From: Sycon ciliatum
Taxonomy: Eukaryota > Porifera > Calcarea > Leucosolenida > Sycettidae
Direction of reading: 5' to 3'
Assembly (NCBI RefSeq): GCF_964019385.1
Contig: NC_088647.1
Coordinates: forward strand, 11,281,227-11,345,226
Length of the DNA stretch: 64,000 bases
Shown piece by piece: positions 11,411 through 25,859 of this stretch. Made by a program: the position numbers and the translations under genes. Each line of letters opens with the position of its first letter. The stretch's first letter is position 1. A model generated the notes under the pieces. It was not told the origin of the DNA. It saw only the letters and a list, made by a program, of their open reading frames with translations, and searched no databases.

Positions 11411-14400
11411 TTGTTTATTGAAATGTGGCATTTTTTCTTGGTGCACTTCCCTATGTCCAGTTATACAACAAGATCAGGGTGGCGATGGTCAGTTCTTGAG
11501 CTTCGAACGGGCAGAAAGGTGAGAAATTGTCGCTTTTTGACCATTTGTGTCCACGCGTCACTTTCAACGTACCTCTCTATAACAAGACCCAGCAGCAATA
11601 TGAGTGACCGCTTTGATTTGATTTTTGGTTTGCTTGTAGGCCGCTGGCACCCGCATTCAGTGACGCTGAACATTTGGCAATGCTGCGAATAGTTTAGTCG
11701 CAAAGTGAAGAATCACGGGCAAAAAGGCCCAAAACCTCGAGATAGGTTCTGTTCAGCTTTGAGCAGCCCTGGGCGAGTTGTTTATTGAAATGTGGCATTT
11801 TTTCTGGGTACACTTCCCTATGTCCAGAAATACAACAAGATCAGAGTGGCGATGGTCAGTTTTTGAGCTTCGAACGGGCAGAAAGGTGAGAAATTGTCGC
11901 TTTTTGACACTTTGTGTCCACGTTTCACTTTCAACGTACCTCTCTATAACAAGACCCAGCTGCAATATGAGTGACCGCTTTGATTTTATTTTTGGTTTGC
12001 TTGTAGGCCGCTGGCACCCGCATTCAGTGACGCTGAACATTTGGCAATGCTGCGAATAGTTTAGTCGCAAAGTGAAGAATCACGGGCAAAAGGCCCAAAA
12101 CTTCGAGATAGGTTCTGTTCAGCTTTGAGCAACCCTGGGCGAGTTGTTTATTGAAATGTGGCATATTTTCTTGGTCCACATACCTATGTCCAGCTATACA
12201 ACAAGATCAGGGTGGCGATTGTCAGTTCTTGAGCTTCGAACGTGCAGAAAGGTGAGAAATTGTCGCTTTTTGACCATTTGTGTCCACGTGTCACTTTCAA
12301 CGTACCTCTCTATAACAAGACCCAGCTGCAATATGAGTGACCGCTTTGATTTTATTTTTAGTTTGCTTGTAGGCCGCTGGCACCCGCATTCAGTGACGCT
12401 GAACATTTGGCACTGCTGCGAATAGTTTAGTCACAAAGTGAAGAATCACGGGCAAAAAGGCCCAAAACTTCGAGATAGGTTCTGTTCAGCTTTGAGCAGC
12501 CCTGGGCGAGTTGTTTATTGAAATGTGGCATTTTTTCTTGGTGCACTTCTCTATGTCCAGCTATACAACAAGATCAGGGTGGCGATGGTCAGTTCTTGAG
12601 CTTCGAACGGGCAGAAAGGTGAGAAATTGTCGCTTTTTGACCATTTGTGTCCACGTGTCACTTTCAACGTACCTCTCTATAACAAGACCCAGCTGCAATA
12701 TGAGTGACCGCTTTGATTTGATTTTTGGTTTGCTTGTAGGCCGCTGGCACCCGCATTCAGTGACGCTGAACATTTGGCATTGCTGCGAATAGTTTAGTCG
12801 CAAAGTGAAGAATCACGGGCAAAAAGGCCCAAAACTTCGAGATAGGTTCTGTTCAGCTTTGAGCAGCCCTGGGCGAGTTGTTTATTGAAATGTGGCATTT
12901 TTTCTTGGTGCACTTCCCTATGTCCAGTTATACAACAAGATCAGGGTGGCGATGGTCAGTTCTGGAGCTTCGAACGGGCAGAAAGGTGAGAAATTGTCGC
13001 TTTTTGACCATTTGTGTCCACGCGTCACTTTCAACGTACCTCTCTATAACAAGAGCCAGCAGCAATATGAGTGACCGCTTTGATTTGATTTTTGGTTTGC
13101 TTGTAGGCCGCTGGCACCCGCATTCAATGATGCTGAACATTTGGCACTGCTGCGAATAGTTTAGTCGCAAAGTGAAGAATCACGGGCGAAAAGGCCCAAA
13201 ACTTCGAGATAGGTTCTGTTCAGCTTTAAGCAGCTCTGGGCGAGTTGTTTATTGAAATGTGGCATTTTTTCTTGGTGCACTTCCCTATGTCCAGCTATCC
13301 AACAAGATCAGGGTGGCGATGGTCAGTTCTTGAGCTTCAAACGGGCAGAAAAGTGAGAAATTGTCGCTTTTTGACACTTTGTGTCCACGTGTCACTTTCA
13401 ACGTACCTCTCTATAACAAGACTCAGCTGCAATATGAGTGACCGCTTTGATTTGATTTTTGGTTTGCTTGTAGGCCGCTGGCACCCGCATTCAGTGACGC
13501 TGAACATTTGGCACTGCTGCGAATAGTTTAGTCGCAAAGTGAAGAATCACGGGCAAAAAGGCCCAAAACTTCGAGATAGGTTCTGTTCAGCTTTGAGCAG
13601 CCCTGGGCGAGTTGTTTATTGAAATGTGGCATTTTTTCTTGGTGCACTTCCCTATGTCCAGCTATACAACAAGATCAGGGTGGCGATGGTCAGTTCTTGA
13701 GCTTCGAACGGGCAGAAAGGTGAGAAATTGTCGCTTTTTGACCATTTGTGTCCACGTGTCACTTTCAACGTACCTCTCTATAACAAGACCCAGCTGCAAT
13801 ATGAGTGACCGCTTTGATTGGATTTTTAGTTTGCTTGTAGGCCGCTGGCACCCGCATTCAGTGACGCTGAACATTTGGCATTGCTGCGAATAGTTTAGTC
13901 GCAAAGTGAAGAATCACGGGCAAAAAGGCCCAAAACTTCGAGATAGGTTCTGTTCAGCTTTGAGCAGCCCTGGGCGAGTTGTTTATTGAAATGTGGCATT
14001 TTTTCTTGGTGCACTTCCCCATGTCCAGTTATACAACAAGATCAGGGTGGCGATGGTCAGTTCTGGAGCTTCGAACGGGCAGAAAGGTGAGAAATTGTCG
14101 CTTTTTGACCATTTGTGTCCACGCGTCACTTTCAACGTACCTCTCTATAACAAGAGCCAGCAGCAATATGAGTGACCGCTTTGATTTGATTTTTGGTTTG
14201 CTTGTAGGCCGCTGGCACCCGCATTCAGTGACGCTGAACATTTGGCATTGCTGCGAATAGTTTAGTCGCAAAGTGAAGAATCACGGGCAAAAAGGCCCAA
14301 AACTTCGAGATAGGTTCTGTTCAGCTTTGAGCAGCCCTGGGCGAGTTGTTTATTGAAATGTGGCATTTTTTCTTGGTGCACATCCCTATGTCCAGCTATA

Positions 14401-14639
14401 CAACAAGATCAGGGTGGCGATGGTCAGTTCTTGAGCTTCGAACCGGCAGAAAGGTGAGAAATTGTCGCTTTTTGACCATTTGTGTCCACGTGTCACTTTC
14501 AACGTACCTCTCTATAACAAGACCCAGCTGCAATATGAGTGACCGCTTTGATTTGATTTTTGGTTTGCTTGTAGGCCGCTGGCACCCGCATTCAGTGACA
14601 CTGAACATTTGGCACTGCTGCGAATAGTTTAGTCGCAAA

Positions 14640-14735
14640 GTGAATAATCACCGGCAAAAAGGCCCAAAATTTTTCAGCTTTGAGCAGCTCTGGGCGAGTT
14701 GTTTATTGAAATGTGGCATTTTTTTGGCGCACTTC
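14640..14735 (+). repeat. Degenerate monomer segment with a 14-bp deletion
   Basis: Here GGCCCAAAA runs directly into TTTTTCAGC. The usual CTTCGAGATAGGTTCTG block is missing or altered, a net loss of 14 bp, and the T run in the following GGCATTTTTT is changed as well. Spacing between unit starts drops to 353 bp (14346 to 14699). It is the clearest internal deletion in the left array. Confidence 0.8.
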
Positions 14736-17700
14736 CCTATGTCCAGCTATACAAGAAGATCAGGGTGGCGATGGTCAGTTCTTGAGCTTCGAACGGGCAG
14801 AAAGGTGAGAAATTGTCGCTTTTTGACCATTTGTGTCCACGTGTCACTTTCAACGTACCTCTCTATAACATGACCCAGCTGCAATATGAGTGGTCGCTTT
14901 GATTTGATTTTTGGTTTCCTTGTAGGCCGCTGGCACCCGCATTCAGTGACGCTGAACATTTGGCACTGCTGCGAATAGTTTAGTCGCAAACTGAAGAATC
15001 ACGGGCAAAAAGGCCCAAAACTTCGAGATAGGTTCTGTTCAGCTTTGAGCAGCCCTGGGCGAGTTGTTTATTGAAATGTGGCATTTTTTCTTGGTACACT
15101 TCCCTATGTCCAGCAATACAACAAGATCAGGGTGCAGATGGTCAGTTCTTGAGCTTCGAACGGGCAGAAAGGTGAGAAATTGTCGCTTTTTGACCATTTG
15201 TGTCCACGTGTCACTTTCAACGTACCTCTCTATAACAAGACCCAGCTGCAATAGGAGTGACCGATTTGATTTGATTTTTGGTTTGCTTGTAGGCCGCTGG
15301 CACCCGCATTCAGTGACGCTGAACATTTGGCACTGCTGCGAATAGTTTAGTCGCAAAGTAAAGAATCACAGGCAAAAGGCCCAAAACTTCGAGATAGGTT
15401 CGGTTCAGCTTTGAGCAGCCCTGGGCGAGTTGTTTATTGAAATGTGGCATTTTTTCTTGGTGCACATCCCTATGTCCAGCTATACAACAAGATCAGGGTG
15501 GCGATGGTCAGTTCTTGAGCTTCGAACGGGCAGAAAGGTGAGAAATTGTCGCTTTTTGACCATTTGTGTCCACGTGTCACTTTCAACGTACCTCTCTATA
15601 ACAAGACCCAGCTGCAATATGAGTGACCGCTTCGATTTGATTTTTGGTTTGCTTGTAGGCCGCTGGCACCCGCATTCAGTGACGCTGAACATTTGGCACT
15701 GCTGCGAATAGTTTAGTCGCAAAGTAAAGAATCACAGGCAAAAGGCCCAAAACTTCGAGATAGGTTCTGTTCAGCTTTGAGCAGCCCTGGGCGAGTTGTT
15801 TATTGAAATGTGGCATTTTTTCTTGGTGCACTTCCCTATGTCCAGCTATACAACAAGATCAGGGTGGCGATGGTCAGTTCTTGAGCTTCGAACGGGCAGA
15901 AAGGTGAGAAATTGTCGCTTTTTGACCATTTGTGTCCACGTGTCACTTTCAACGTACCTCTCTATAACAAGACCCAGCTGCAATATGAGTGACCGCTTTG
16001 ATTTTATTTTTGGTTTGCTTGTAGGCCGCTGGCACCCGCATTCAGTGACGCTCAACATTTGGCACTGCATCGAATAGTTTAGTCGCAAAGTGAAGAATCA
16101 CGGGCAAAAAGGCCCAAAACTTCGAGATAGGTTCTGTTCAGCTTTGAGCAGCCCTGGGAGAGTTGTTTATTGAAATGTGGCATTTTTTCTTGGTGCACAT
16201 CCCTATGTCCAGCTATACAACAAGATCAGGGTGGCGATGGTCAGTTCTTGAGCTTCGAACGGGCAGAAAGGTGAGAAATTGTCGCTTTTTGACCATTTGT
16301 GTCCACGTGTCACTTTCAACGTACCTCTCTATAACAAGACCCAGCTGCAATATGAGTGACCGCTTTGATTTGATTTTTGGTTTGCTTGTAGGCCGCTGGC
16401 ACCCGCATTCAGTGACGCTCAACATTTGGCACTGCATCGAATAGTTTAGTCGCAAAGTGAAGAATCACGGGCAAAAAGGCCCAAAACTTCGAGATAGGTT
16501 CTGTTCAGCTTTGAGCAGCCCTGGGAGAGTTGTTTATTGAAATGTGGCATTTTTTCTTGGTGCACATCCCTATGTCCAGCTATACAACAAGATCAGGGTG
16601 GCGATGGTCAGTTCTTGAGCTTCGAACGGGCAGAAAGGTGAGAAATTGTCGCTTTTTGACCATTTGTGTCCACGTGTCACTTTCAACGTACCTCTCTATA
16701 ACAAGAGCCAGCAGCAAGATGAGTGACCGCTTTGATTTGATTTTTGGTTTGCTTGTAGGCCGCTGGCACCCGCATTCAGTGACGCTGAACATTTGGCAAT
16801 GCTGCGAATAGTTTAGTCGCAAAGTGAAGAATCACGGGCAAAAAGGCACAAAACTTCGAGATAGGTTCTGTTCAGCTTTGAGCAGCCCTGGGCGAGTTGT
16901 TTAATAAAATGTGGCATTTTTTCTGGGTACACTTCCCTATGTCCAGAAATACAACAAGATCAGAGTGGCGCTGGTCAGTTTTTGAGCTTCGAACGGGCAG
17001 AAAGGTGAGAAATTGTCGCTTTTTGACACTTTGTGTCCACGTTTCACTTTCAACGTACCTCTCTATAACAAGACCCAGCTGCAATATGAGTGACCGATTT
17101 GATTTGATTTTTGGTTTTCTTGTAGGCCGCTGGCACCCGCATTCAATGATGCTGAACATTTGGCACTGCTGCGAATAGTTTAGTCGCAAAGTGAAGAATC
17201 ACGGGCAAAAAGGCCCAAAACTTCGAGATAGGTTCTGTTCAGCTTTGAGCAGCCCTGGGCGAGTTGTTTATTGAAATGTGGCATTTTTTCTTGGTGCACT
17301 TCCCTATGTCCAGCTACACAACAAGATCAGGGTGGCGATGGTCAGTTCTTGAGCTTCGAACGGGCAGAAAGGTGAGAAATTGTCGCTTTTTGACCATTTG
17401 TGTCCACGTGTCACTTTCAACGTACCTCTCTATAACAAGACCCAGCTGCAATATGAGTGACCGCTTTTATTTGATTTTTGGTTTGCTTGTAGGCCGCTGG
17501 CACCCGCATTCAGTGACGCGGAACATTTGGCACTGCTACGAATAGTTTAGTCGCAAAGTGAAGAATCACGGGCAAAAGGCCCAAAACTTCGAGATAGGTT
17601 CTGTTCAGCTTTGAGCAACCCTGGGCGAGTTGTTTATTGGAATGTGGCATTTTTTCTTGGTCCACATACCTATGTCCAGCTATACAACAAGATCAGGGTG

Positions 17701-20700
17701 GCGATTGTCAGTTCTTGAGCTTTGAACGGGCAGAAAGGTGAGAAATTGTCGCTTTTTGACCATTTGTGTCCACGTGTCACTTTCAACGTACCTCTCTATA
17801 ACAAGACCCAGCTGCAATATGAGTGACCGCTTTGATTTGATTTTTGGTTTGCTTGTAGGCCGCTGGCACCCGCATTCAGTGACGCTGAACATTTGGCATT
17901 GCTGCGAATAGTTTAGTCGCAAAGTGAAGAATCACGGGCAAAAAGGCACAAAACTTCGAGATAGGTTCTGTTCAGCTTTGAGCAGCCCTGGGCGAGTTGT
18001 TTATTGAAATGTGGCATATTTTCTTGGTAAACTTCCCTATGTCCAGAAATACAACAAGATCAGGGTGGCGATGGTCAGTTCTTGAGCTTCGAACGGGCAG
18101 AAAGGTGAGAAATTGTCGCTTTTTGACCATTTGTGTCCACGTGTCACTTTCAACGTACCTCTCTATAACAAGACCCAGCTGCAATATGAGTGACCGCTTT
18201 GATTTGATTTTTGGTTTGGTTGTAGGCCGCTGGCACCCGCATTCAATGACGCTGAACATTTGGCACTGCTGCGAATAGTTTAGTCGCAAAGTGAAGAATC
18301 ATGGGCAAAAAGGCCCAAAACTTCGAGATAGGTTCTGTTCAGCTTTGAGCAGCCCTGGGCGAGTTGTTTATTGAAATGTGGCATTTTTTCTTGGTGCACT
18401 TCCCCATGTCCAGTTATACAACAAGATCAGGGTGGCGATGGTCAGTTCTTGAGCTTCGAACGGGCAGAAAGGTGAGAAATTGTCGCTTTTTGACCATTTG
18501 TGTCCACGTGTCACTTTCAATGTACCTCTCTATAACAAGACCCAGCTGCAATATGAGTGACCGCTTTGATTTGATTTTTGGTTTGCTTGTAGGCCGCTGG
18601 CACCCGCATTCAGTGACGCTGAATATTCGGCACTGCTGCGAATAGTTTAGTCGCAAAGTGAAGAATCACGAGCAAAAGGCCCAAAACTTCGAGATAGGTT
18701 CTATTCAGCTTTGAGCAGCCCTGGGCGAGTTGTTTATTGAAATGTGGCATTTTTTCTTGGTACACTTCCCTATGTCCAGCAATACAACAAGATCAGGGTG
18801 CCGATGGTCAGTTCTTGAGCTTCGAACGGGCAGAAAGGTGAGAAATTGTGGCTTTTTGACCATTTGTGTCCACGTGTCACTTTCAACGTATCTCTCTATA
18901 ACAAGACCCAGCTGCAATAGGAGTGACCGATTTGATTTTATTTTTGGTTTGCTTGTAGGCCGCTGGCACCCGCATTCAGTGACGCTTAACATTTGGCACT
19001 GCTGCGAATAGTTTAGTCGCCAAGTAAAGAATCACAGGCAAAAGGCCCAAAACTTCGAGATAGGTTCTGTTCAGCTTTGAGCAGCCCTGGGCGAGTTGTT
19101 TATTGAAATGTGGCATTTTTTCTTGGTGCACATCCCTATGTCCAGCTATACAACAAGATCAGGGTGGCGATGGTCAGTTCTTGAGCTTCGAACGGGCAGA
19201 AAGGTGAGAAATTGTCGCTTTTTGACCATTTGTGTCCACGTGTCACTTTCAACGTACCTCTCTATAACAAGACCCAGCTGCAATAGGAGTGACCGATTTG
19301 ATTTGATTTTTGGTTTGCTTGTAGGCCGCTGGCACTCGCATTCAGTGACGCTGAACATTTGGCACTGCTGCGAATAGTTTAGTCGCAAAGTAAAGAATCA
19401 CAGGCAAAAGGCCCAAAACTTCGAGATAGGTTCGGTTCAGCTTTGAGCAGCCCTGGGCGAGTTGTTTATTGAAATGTGGCATTTTTTCTTGGTACACTTC
19501 CCTATGTCCAGCAAAACAATAAGATCAGGGTGCCGATGGTCAGTTCTTGAGCTTCGAACGGGCAGAAAGGTGAGAAATTGTCGCTTTTTGACCATTTGTG
19601 TCGACGTGTCACTTTCAACGTACCTCTCTATAACAAGACCCAGCTGCAATAGGAGTGACCGATTTGATTTGATTTTTGGTTTTCTTGTAGGCCACTGGCA
19701 CCCGCATTCAGTGACGCTGAACATTTGGCACTGCTGCGAATAGTTTAGTCGCAAAGTAAAGAATCACAGGCAAAAGGCCCAAAACTTCGAGATAGGTTCG
19801 GTTCAGCTTTGAGCAGCCCTGGGCGAGTTGTTTATTGAAATGTGGCATTTTTTCTTGGTGCACATCCCTATGTCCAGCTATACAACAAGATCAGGGTGGC
19901 GATGGTCAGTTCTTGAGCTTCGAGCGGGCAGAAAGGTGAGAAATTGTCGCTTTTTGACCATTTGTGTCCACGTGTCACTTTCAACGTACCTCTCTATAAC
20001 AAGACCCAGCTGCAATATGAGTGACCGCTTTGATTTGATTTTTGGTTTGCTTGTAGGCTGCTGGCACCCGCATTCAGTGACGCTCAAAATTTGGCACTGC
20101 TGCGAATAGTTTAGTCGTAAAGTGAAGAATCACAGGCAAAAAGGCCCAAAACTTCGAGATAGGTTCTGCTCAGCTTTGAGCAGCTCTGGGCGAGTTGTTT
20201 ATTGAAATGTGGCATTTTTTCTTGGTGCACATCCCTATGTGCAGCTATACAACAAGATCAGGGTGGCGATGGTCAGTTCTTGAGCTTCGAACGGGCAGAA
20301 AGGTGAGAAATTGTCGCTTTTTGACCATTTGTGTTCACGTGTCACTTTCAACGTACCTCTCTATAACAAGACCCAGCTGCAATATGAGTGACCGCTTTGA
20401 TTTGATTTTTGGTTTGCTTGTAGGCCGCTGGCACCCGCATTCAGTGACGCTCAACATTTGGCACTGCATCGAATAGTTTAGTCGCAAAGTGAAGAATCAC
20501 GGGCAAAAAGGCCCAAAACTTCGAGATAGGTTCTGTTCAGCTTTGAGCAGCCCTGGGAGAGTTGTTTATTGAAATGTGGCATTTTTTCTTGGTGCACATC
20601 CCTATGTTCAGCTATACAACAAGATCAGGGTGGCGATGGTCAGTTCTTGAGCTTCGAACCGGCAGAAAGGTGAGAAATTGTCGCTTTTTGACCATTTGTG

Positions 20701-23700
20701 TCCACGTGTCACTTTCAACGTACCTCTCTATAACAAGACCCAGCTGCAATATGAGTGACCGCTTTGATTTGATTTTTGGTTTGCTTGTAGGCCGCTGGCA
20801 CCCGCATTCAGTGACGCTGAACATTTGGCACTGCTGCGAATAGTTTAGTCGCAAAGTAAATAATCACAGGCAAAAGGCCCAAAACTTCGAGATAGGTTCG
20901 GTTCAGCTTTGAGCAGCCCTGGGCGAGTTGTTTATTGAAATGTGGCATTTTTTCTTGCTACACGTCCCTATGTCCAGCAAAACAATAAGATCAGGGTGCC
21001 GATGGTCAGTTCTTGAGCTTCGAACGGGCAGAAAGGTGAGAAATTGTCGCTTTTTGACCATTTGTGTCCACGTGTCACTTTCAACGTACCTCTCTATAAC
21101 AAGACCCAGCTGCAATAGGAGTGACCGATTTGATTTGATTTTTGGTTTTCTTGTAGGCCGCTGGCACCCGCATTCAGTGACGCTGAACATTTGGCACTGC
21201 TGCGAATAGTTTAGTCGCAAAGTAAAGAATCACAGGCAAAAGGCCCAAAACTTCGAGATAGGTTCGGTTCAGCTTTGAGCAGCCCTGGGCGAGTTGTTTA
21301 TTGAAATGTGGCATTTTTTCTTGGTGCACATCCCTATGTACAGCTATACAACAAGATCAGGGTGGCGATGGTCAGTTCTTGAGGTTCGAACGGGCAGAAA
21401 GGTGAGAAATTGTCGCTTTTTGACCATTTGTGTCCACGTGTCACTTTCAACGTACCTCTCTATAACAAGACCCAGCTGCAATATGAGTGACCGCTTCGAT
21501 TTGATTTTTGGTTTGCTTGTAGGCCGCTGGCACCCGCATTCAGTGACGCTGAACATTTGGCACTGCTGCGAATAGTTTAGTCGCAAAGTAAAGAATCACA
21601 GGGAAAGGGCCCAAAACTTCGAGATAGGTTCTGTTCAGCTTTGAGCAGCCCTGGGCGAGTTGTTTATTGAAATGTGGCATTTTTCTTGGTGCACATCCCC
21701 ATGTCCAGCTATACAACAAGATCAGAGCGGCGATGGTCAGTTCTTGAGCTTCGAACCGGCAGAAAGGTGAGAAATTGTCGCTTTTTGACCATTTGTGTCC
21801 ACGTGTCACTTTCAACGTACCTCTCTATAACAAGACCCAGCTGCAATATGAGTGACCGCTTTGATTTGATTTTTGGTTTGCTTGTAGGCCGCTGGCACCC
21901 GCATTTCGTGACGCTGAACATTTGGCACTGTTACGAATAGTTTAGTCGCAAAGTGAAGAATCACGGGCAAAAGGCCCAAAACTTCGAGATAGGTTCTGTT
22001 CAGCTTTGAGCAGCCCTGGGCGAGTTGTTTATTGAAATGTGGCATTTTTTCTTGGTGTACTTCCCTATGTCCAGCTATACAACAAGATCAGGTTGGCGAT
22101 GGTCAGTTCTTGAGCTTCGAACCGGCAGAAAGGTGAGAAATTGTGGCTTTTTGACCATTTGTGTCCACGTGTCACTTTCAACGTACCTCTCTATAACAAG
22201 ACCCAGCTGCAATATGAGTGACCGCTTTGATTTGATTTTTGGTTTGCTTGTAGGCCGCTGGCACCCGCATTTCGTGACGCTGAACATTTGGTACTGTTAC
22301 GAATAGTTTAGTCGCAAAGTGAAGAATCACGGGCAAAAGGCCCAAAACTTCGAGATAGGTTCTGTTCAGCTTTGAGCAGCCCTGGGCGAGTTGTTTATTG
22401 AAATGTGGCATTTTTTCTTGGTGCACTTCCCTATGTCCAGCTATACAACAAGATCAGGGTGGCGATGGTCAGTTCTTGAGCTTCGAACGGACAGAAAGGT
22501 GAGAAATTGTCGCTTTTTGACCATTTGTGTCCACGTGTCACTTTCAATGTACCTCTCTATAACAAGACCCAGCTGCAATATGAGTGACCGCTTTGATTTG
22601 ATTTTTGGTTTGCTTGTAGGCCGCTGGCACCCGCATTCAGTGACGCTGAACATTTGGCACTGCTGCGAATAGTTTAGTCGCAAAGTGAAGAATCACGGGC
22701 AAAAAGGCCCAAAACTTCGAGATAGGTTCTGTTCAGCTTTGAGCAGCCCTGGGCGAGTTGTTTATTGAAATGTGGCATTTTTTCTTGGTGCACTTCCCTA
22801 TGTCCAGCTATACAACAAGATCAGGGTGGCGATGGTCAGTTCTTGAGCTTCGAACGGGCAGAAAGGTGAGAAATTGTCGCTTTTTGACCGTTTGTGTCCA
22901 CGTGTCACTTTCAACGTACCTCTCTATAACAAGACCCAGCTGCAATATGAGTGACCGCTTTGATTTGATTTTTGGTTTGCTTGTAGGCCGCTGGCACCCG
23001 CAATCAGTGACGCTGAACATTTGGCACTGCTGCGAATAGTTTAGTCGCAAAGTGAAGAATCACGGGCAAAAAGGCCCAAAACTTCGAGATAGGTTCTGTT
23101 CAGCTTTGAGCAGCCCTGGGCGAGTTGCTTATTGAAATGTGGCATTTTTTCTTGGTGCACTTCTCTATGTCCAGCTATACAACAAGATCAGGGTGCCGAT
23201 GGTCAGTTCTTGAGCTTCGAACGGGCAGAAAGGTGAGAAATTGTCGCTTTTTGACCATTTGTGTCCACGTGTCACTTTCAACGTACCTCTCTATAACAAG
23301 ACCCAGCTGCAATATGAGTGACCGCTTTGATTTGATTTTTGGTTTGCTTGTAGGCCGCTGGCACCCGCATTCCGTGACGCTGAATATTTGGCACTGCTAC
23401 GAATAGTTTAGTCGCAAAGTGAAGAATCACGGGCAAAAGGCCCAAAACTTCGAGATAGGTTCTGTTCAGCTTTGAGCAGCCCTGGGCGAGTTGTTTATTG
23501 AAATGTGGCATTTTTTCTTGGTGCACATCCCTATGTCCAGCTATACAACAAGATCAGGTTGGCGATGGTCAGTTCTTGAGCTTCGAACGGGCAGAAAGGT
23601 GAGAAATTGTGGCTTTTTGACCATTTGTGTCCACGTGTCACTTTCAACGTACCTCTCTATAACAAGACCCAGCTGCAATATGAGTGACCGCTTTGATTTG

Positions 23701-25859
23701 ATTTTTGGTTTGCTTGTAGGCCGCTGGCACCCGCATTCAGTGACGCTGAACATTTGGCACTGCTGCGAATAGTTTAGTCGCAAAGTGAAGAATCACGGGC
23801 AAAAAGGCCCAAAACTTCGAGATAGGTTCTGTTCAGCTTTGAGCAGCCCTGGGCGAGTTGTTTATTGAAATGTGGCATTTTTTCTTGGTCCACATACCTA
23901 TGTCCAGCTATACAACAAGATCAGGGTGGCGATTGTCAGTTCTTGAGCTTCGAACGGGCAGAAAGGTGAGAAATTGTCGCTTTTTGACCATTTGTGTCCA
24001 CGTGTCACTTTCAACGTACCTCTCTATAACAAGACCCAGCTGCAATATGAGTGACCGCTTTGATTTTATTTTTGGTTTGCTTGTAGGCCGCTGGCACCCG
24101 CATTCAGTGACGCTGAACATTTGGCACTGCTGCGAATAGTTTAGTCGCAAAGTGAAGAATCACTGGCAAAAAGGCCCAAAACTTCGAGATAGGTTCTGTT
24201 CAGCTTTGAGCAGCCCTGGGCGAGTTGTTTATTGAAATGTGGCATTTTTTCTTGGTGCACTTCTCTATGTCCAGCTATACAACAAGATCAGGGTGGCGAT
24301 GGTCAGTTCTTGAGCTTCGAACGGGCAGAAAGGTGAGAAATTGTGGCTTTTTGACCATTTATGTCCACGTGTCACTTTCAACGTACCTCTCTATAACAAG
24401 ACCCAGCTGCAATATGAGTGACCGCTTTGATTTGATTTTTGGTTTGCTTGTAGGCCGCTGGCACCCGGATTCCGTGACGCTGAACATTTGGCACTGCTGC
24501 GAATAGTTTAGTCGCAAAGTGAAGAATCACGGGCAAAAAGGCCCAAAACTTCGAGATAGGTTCTGTTCAGCTTTGAGCAGCCCTGGGCGAGTTGTTTATT
24601 GAAATATGGCATTTTTTCTTGGTGCACTTCTCTATGTCCAGCTATACAACAAGATCAGGGTGGCGATGGTCAGTTCTTGAGCTTCGAACGGGCAGAAAGG
24701 TGAGAAATTGTCGCTTTTTGACCATTTGTGTCCACGTGTCACTTTCAACGTACCTCTCTATAACAAGACCCAGCAGCAATATGAGTGACCGCTTTGATTT
24801 GATTTTTGGTTTGCTTGTAGGCCGCTGGCACCCGCATTCAATGATGCTGAACATTTGGCACTGCTGCGAATAGTTTAGTCGCAAAGTGAAGAATCACGGG
24901 CAAAAAGGCCCAAAACTTCGAGATAGGTTCTGTTCAGCTTTAAGCAGCCCTGGGCGAGTTGTTTATTGAAATGTGGCATTTTTTCTTGGTGCACTTCTCT
25001 ATGTCCAGCTATACAACAAGATCAGGGTGGCGATGGTCAGTTCTTGAGCTTCGAACGGGCAGAAAGGTGAGAAATTGTCGCTTTTTGACCATTTGTGTCC
25101 ACGTGTCACTTTCAACGTACCTCTCTATAACAAGACCCAGCTGCAATATGAGTGACCGCTTTGATTTTATTTTTGGTTTGCTTGTAGGCCGCTGGCACCC
25201 GCATTAAATGATGCTGAACATTTGGCACTGCTACGAATAGTTTAGTCGAAAAGTGAAGAATCACGGGCAAAAAGGCCCAAAACTTCGAGATAGGTTCTGT
25301 TCAGCTTTGACCAGCCCTGGGCGAGTTGTTTATTGAAATATGGCATTTTTTCTTGGTACACTTCCCTATGTCCAGGAATACAACAAGATCAGGGTGGCGA
25401 TGGTCAGTTCTTGAGCTTCGAACGGGCAGAAAGGTGAGAAATTGTCGCTTTTTGACCATTTGTGTCCACGTGTCACTTTCAACGTACCCCTCTATAACAA
25501 GACCCAGCTGCAATATGAGTGACCGCTTTGATTTGATTTTTGGTTTGCTTGTAGGCCGCTGGCACCCGCATTCAGTGACGCTGAACATTTGGCACTGCTG
25601 AGAATAGTTTAGTCGCAAAGTGAAGAATCACGGGCAAAAAGGCCCAAAACTTCGAGATAGGTTCTGTTCAGCTTTAAGCAGCCCTGGGCGAGTTGTTTAT
25701 TGAAATGTGGCATTTTTTCTTGGTGCACTTCCCTATGTCCAGCTATCCAACAAGATCAGGGTGGCGATGGTCAGTTCTTGAGCTTCGAACGGGCAGAAAG
25801 GTGAGAAATTGTCGCTTTTTGACCATTTGTGTCCACGTGTCACTTTCAACGTACCTCTC

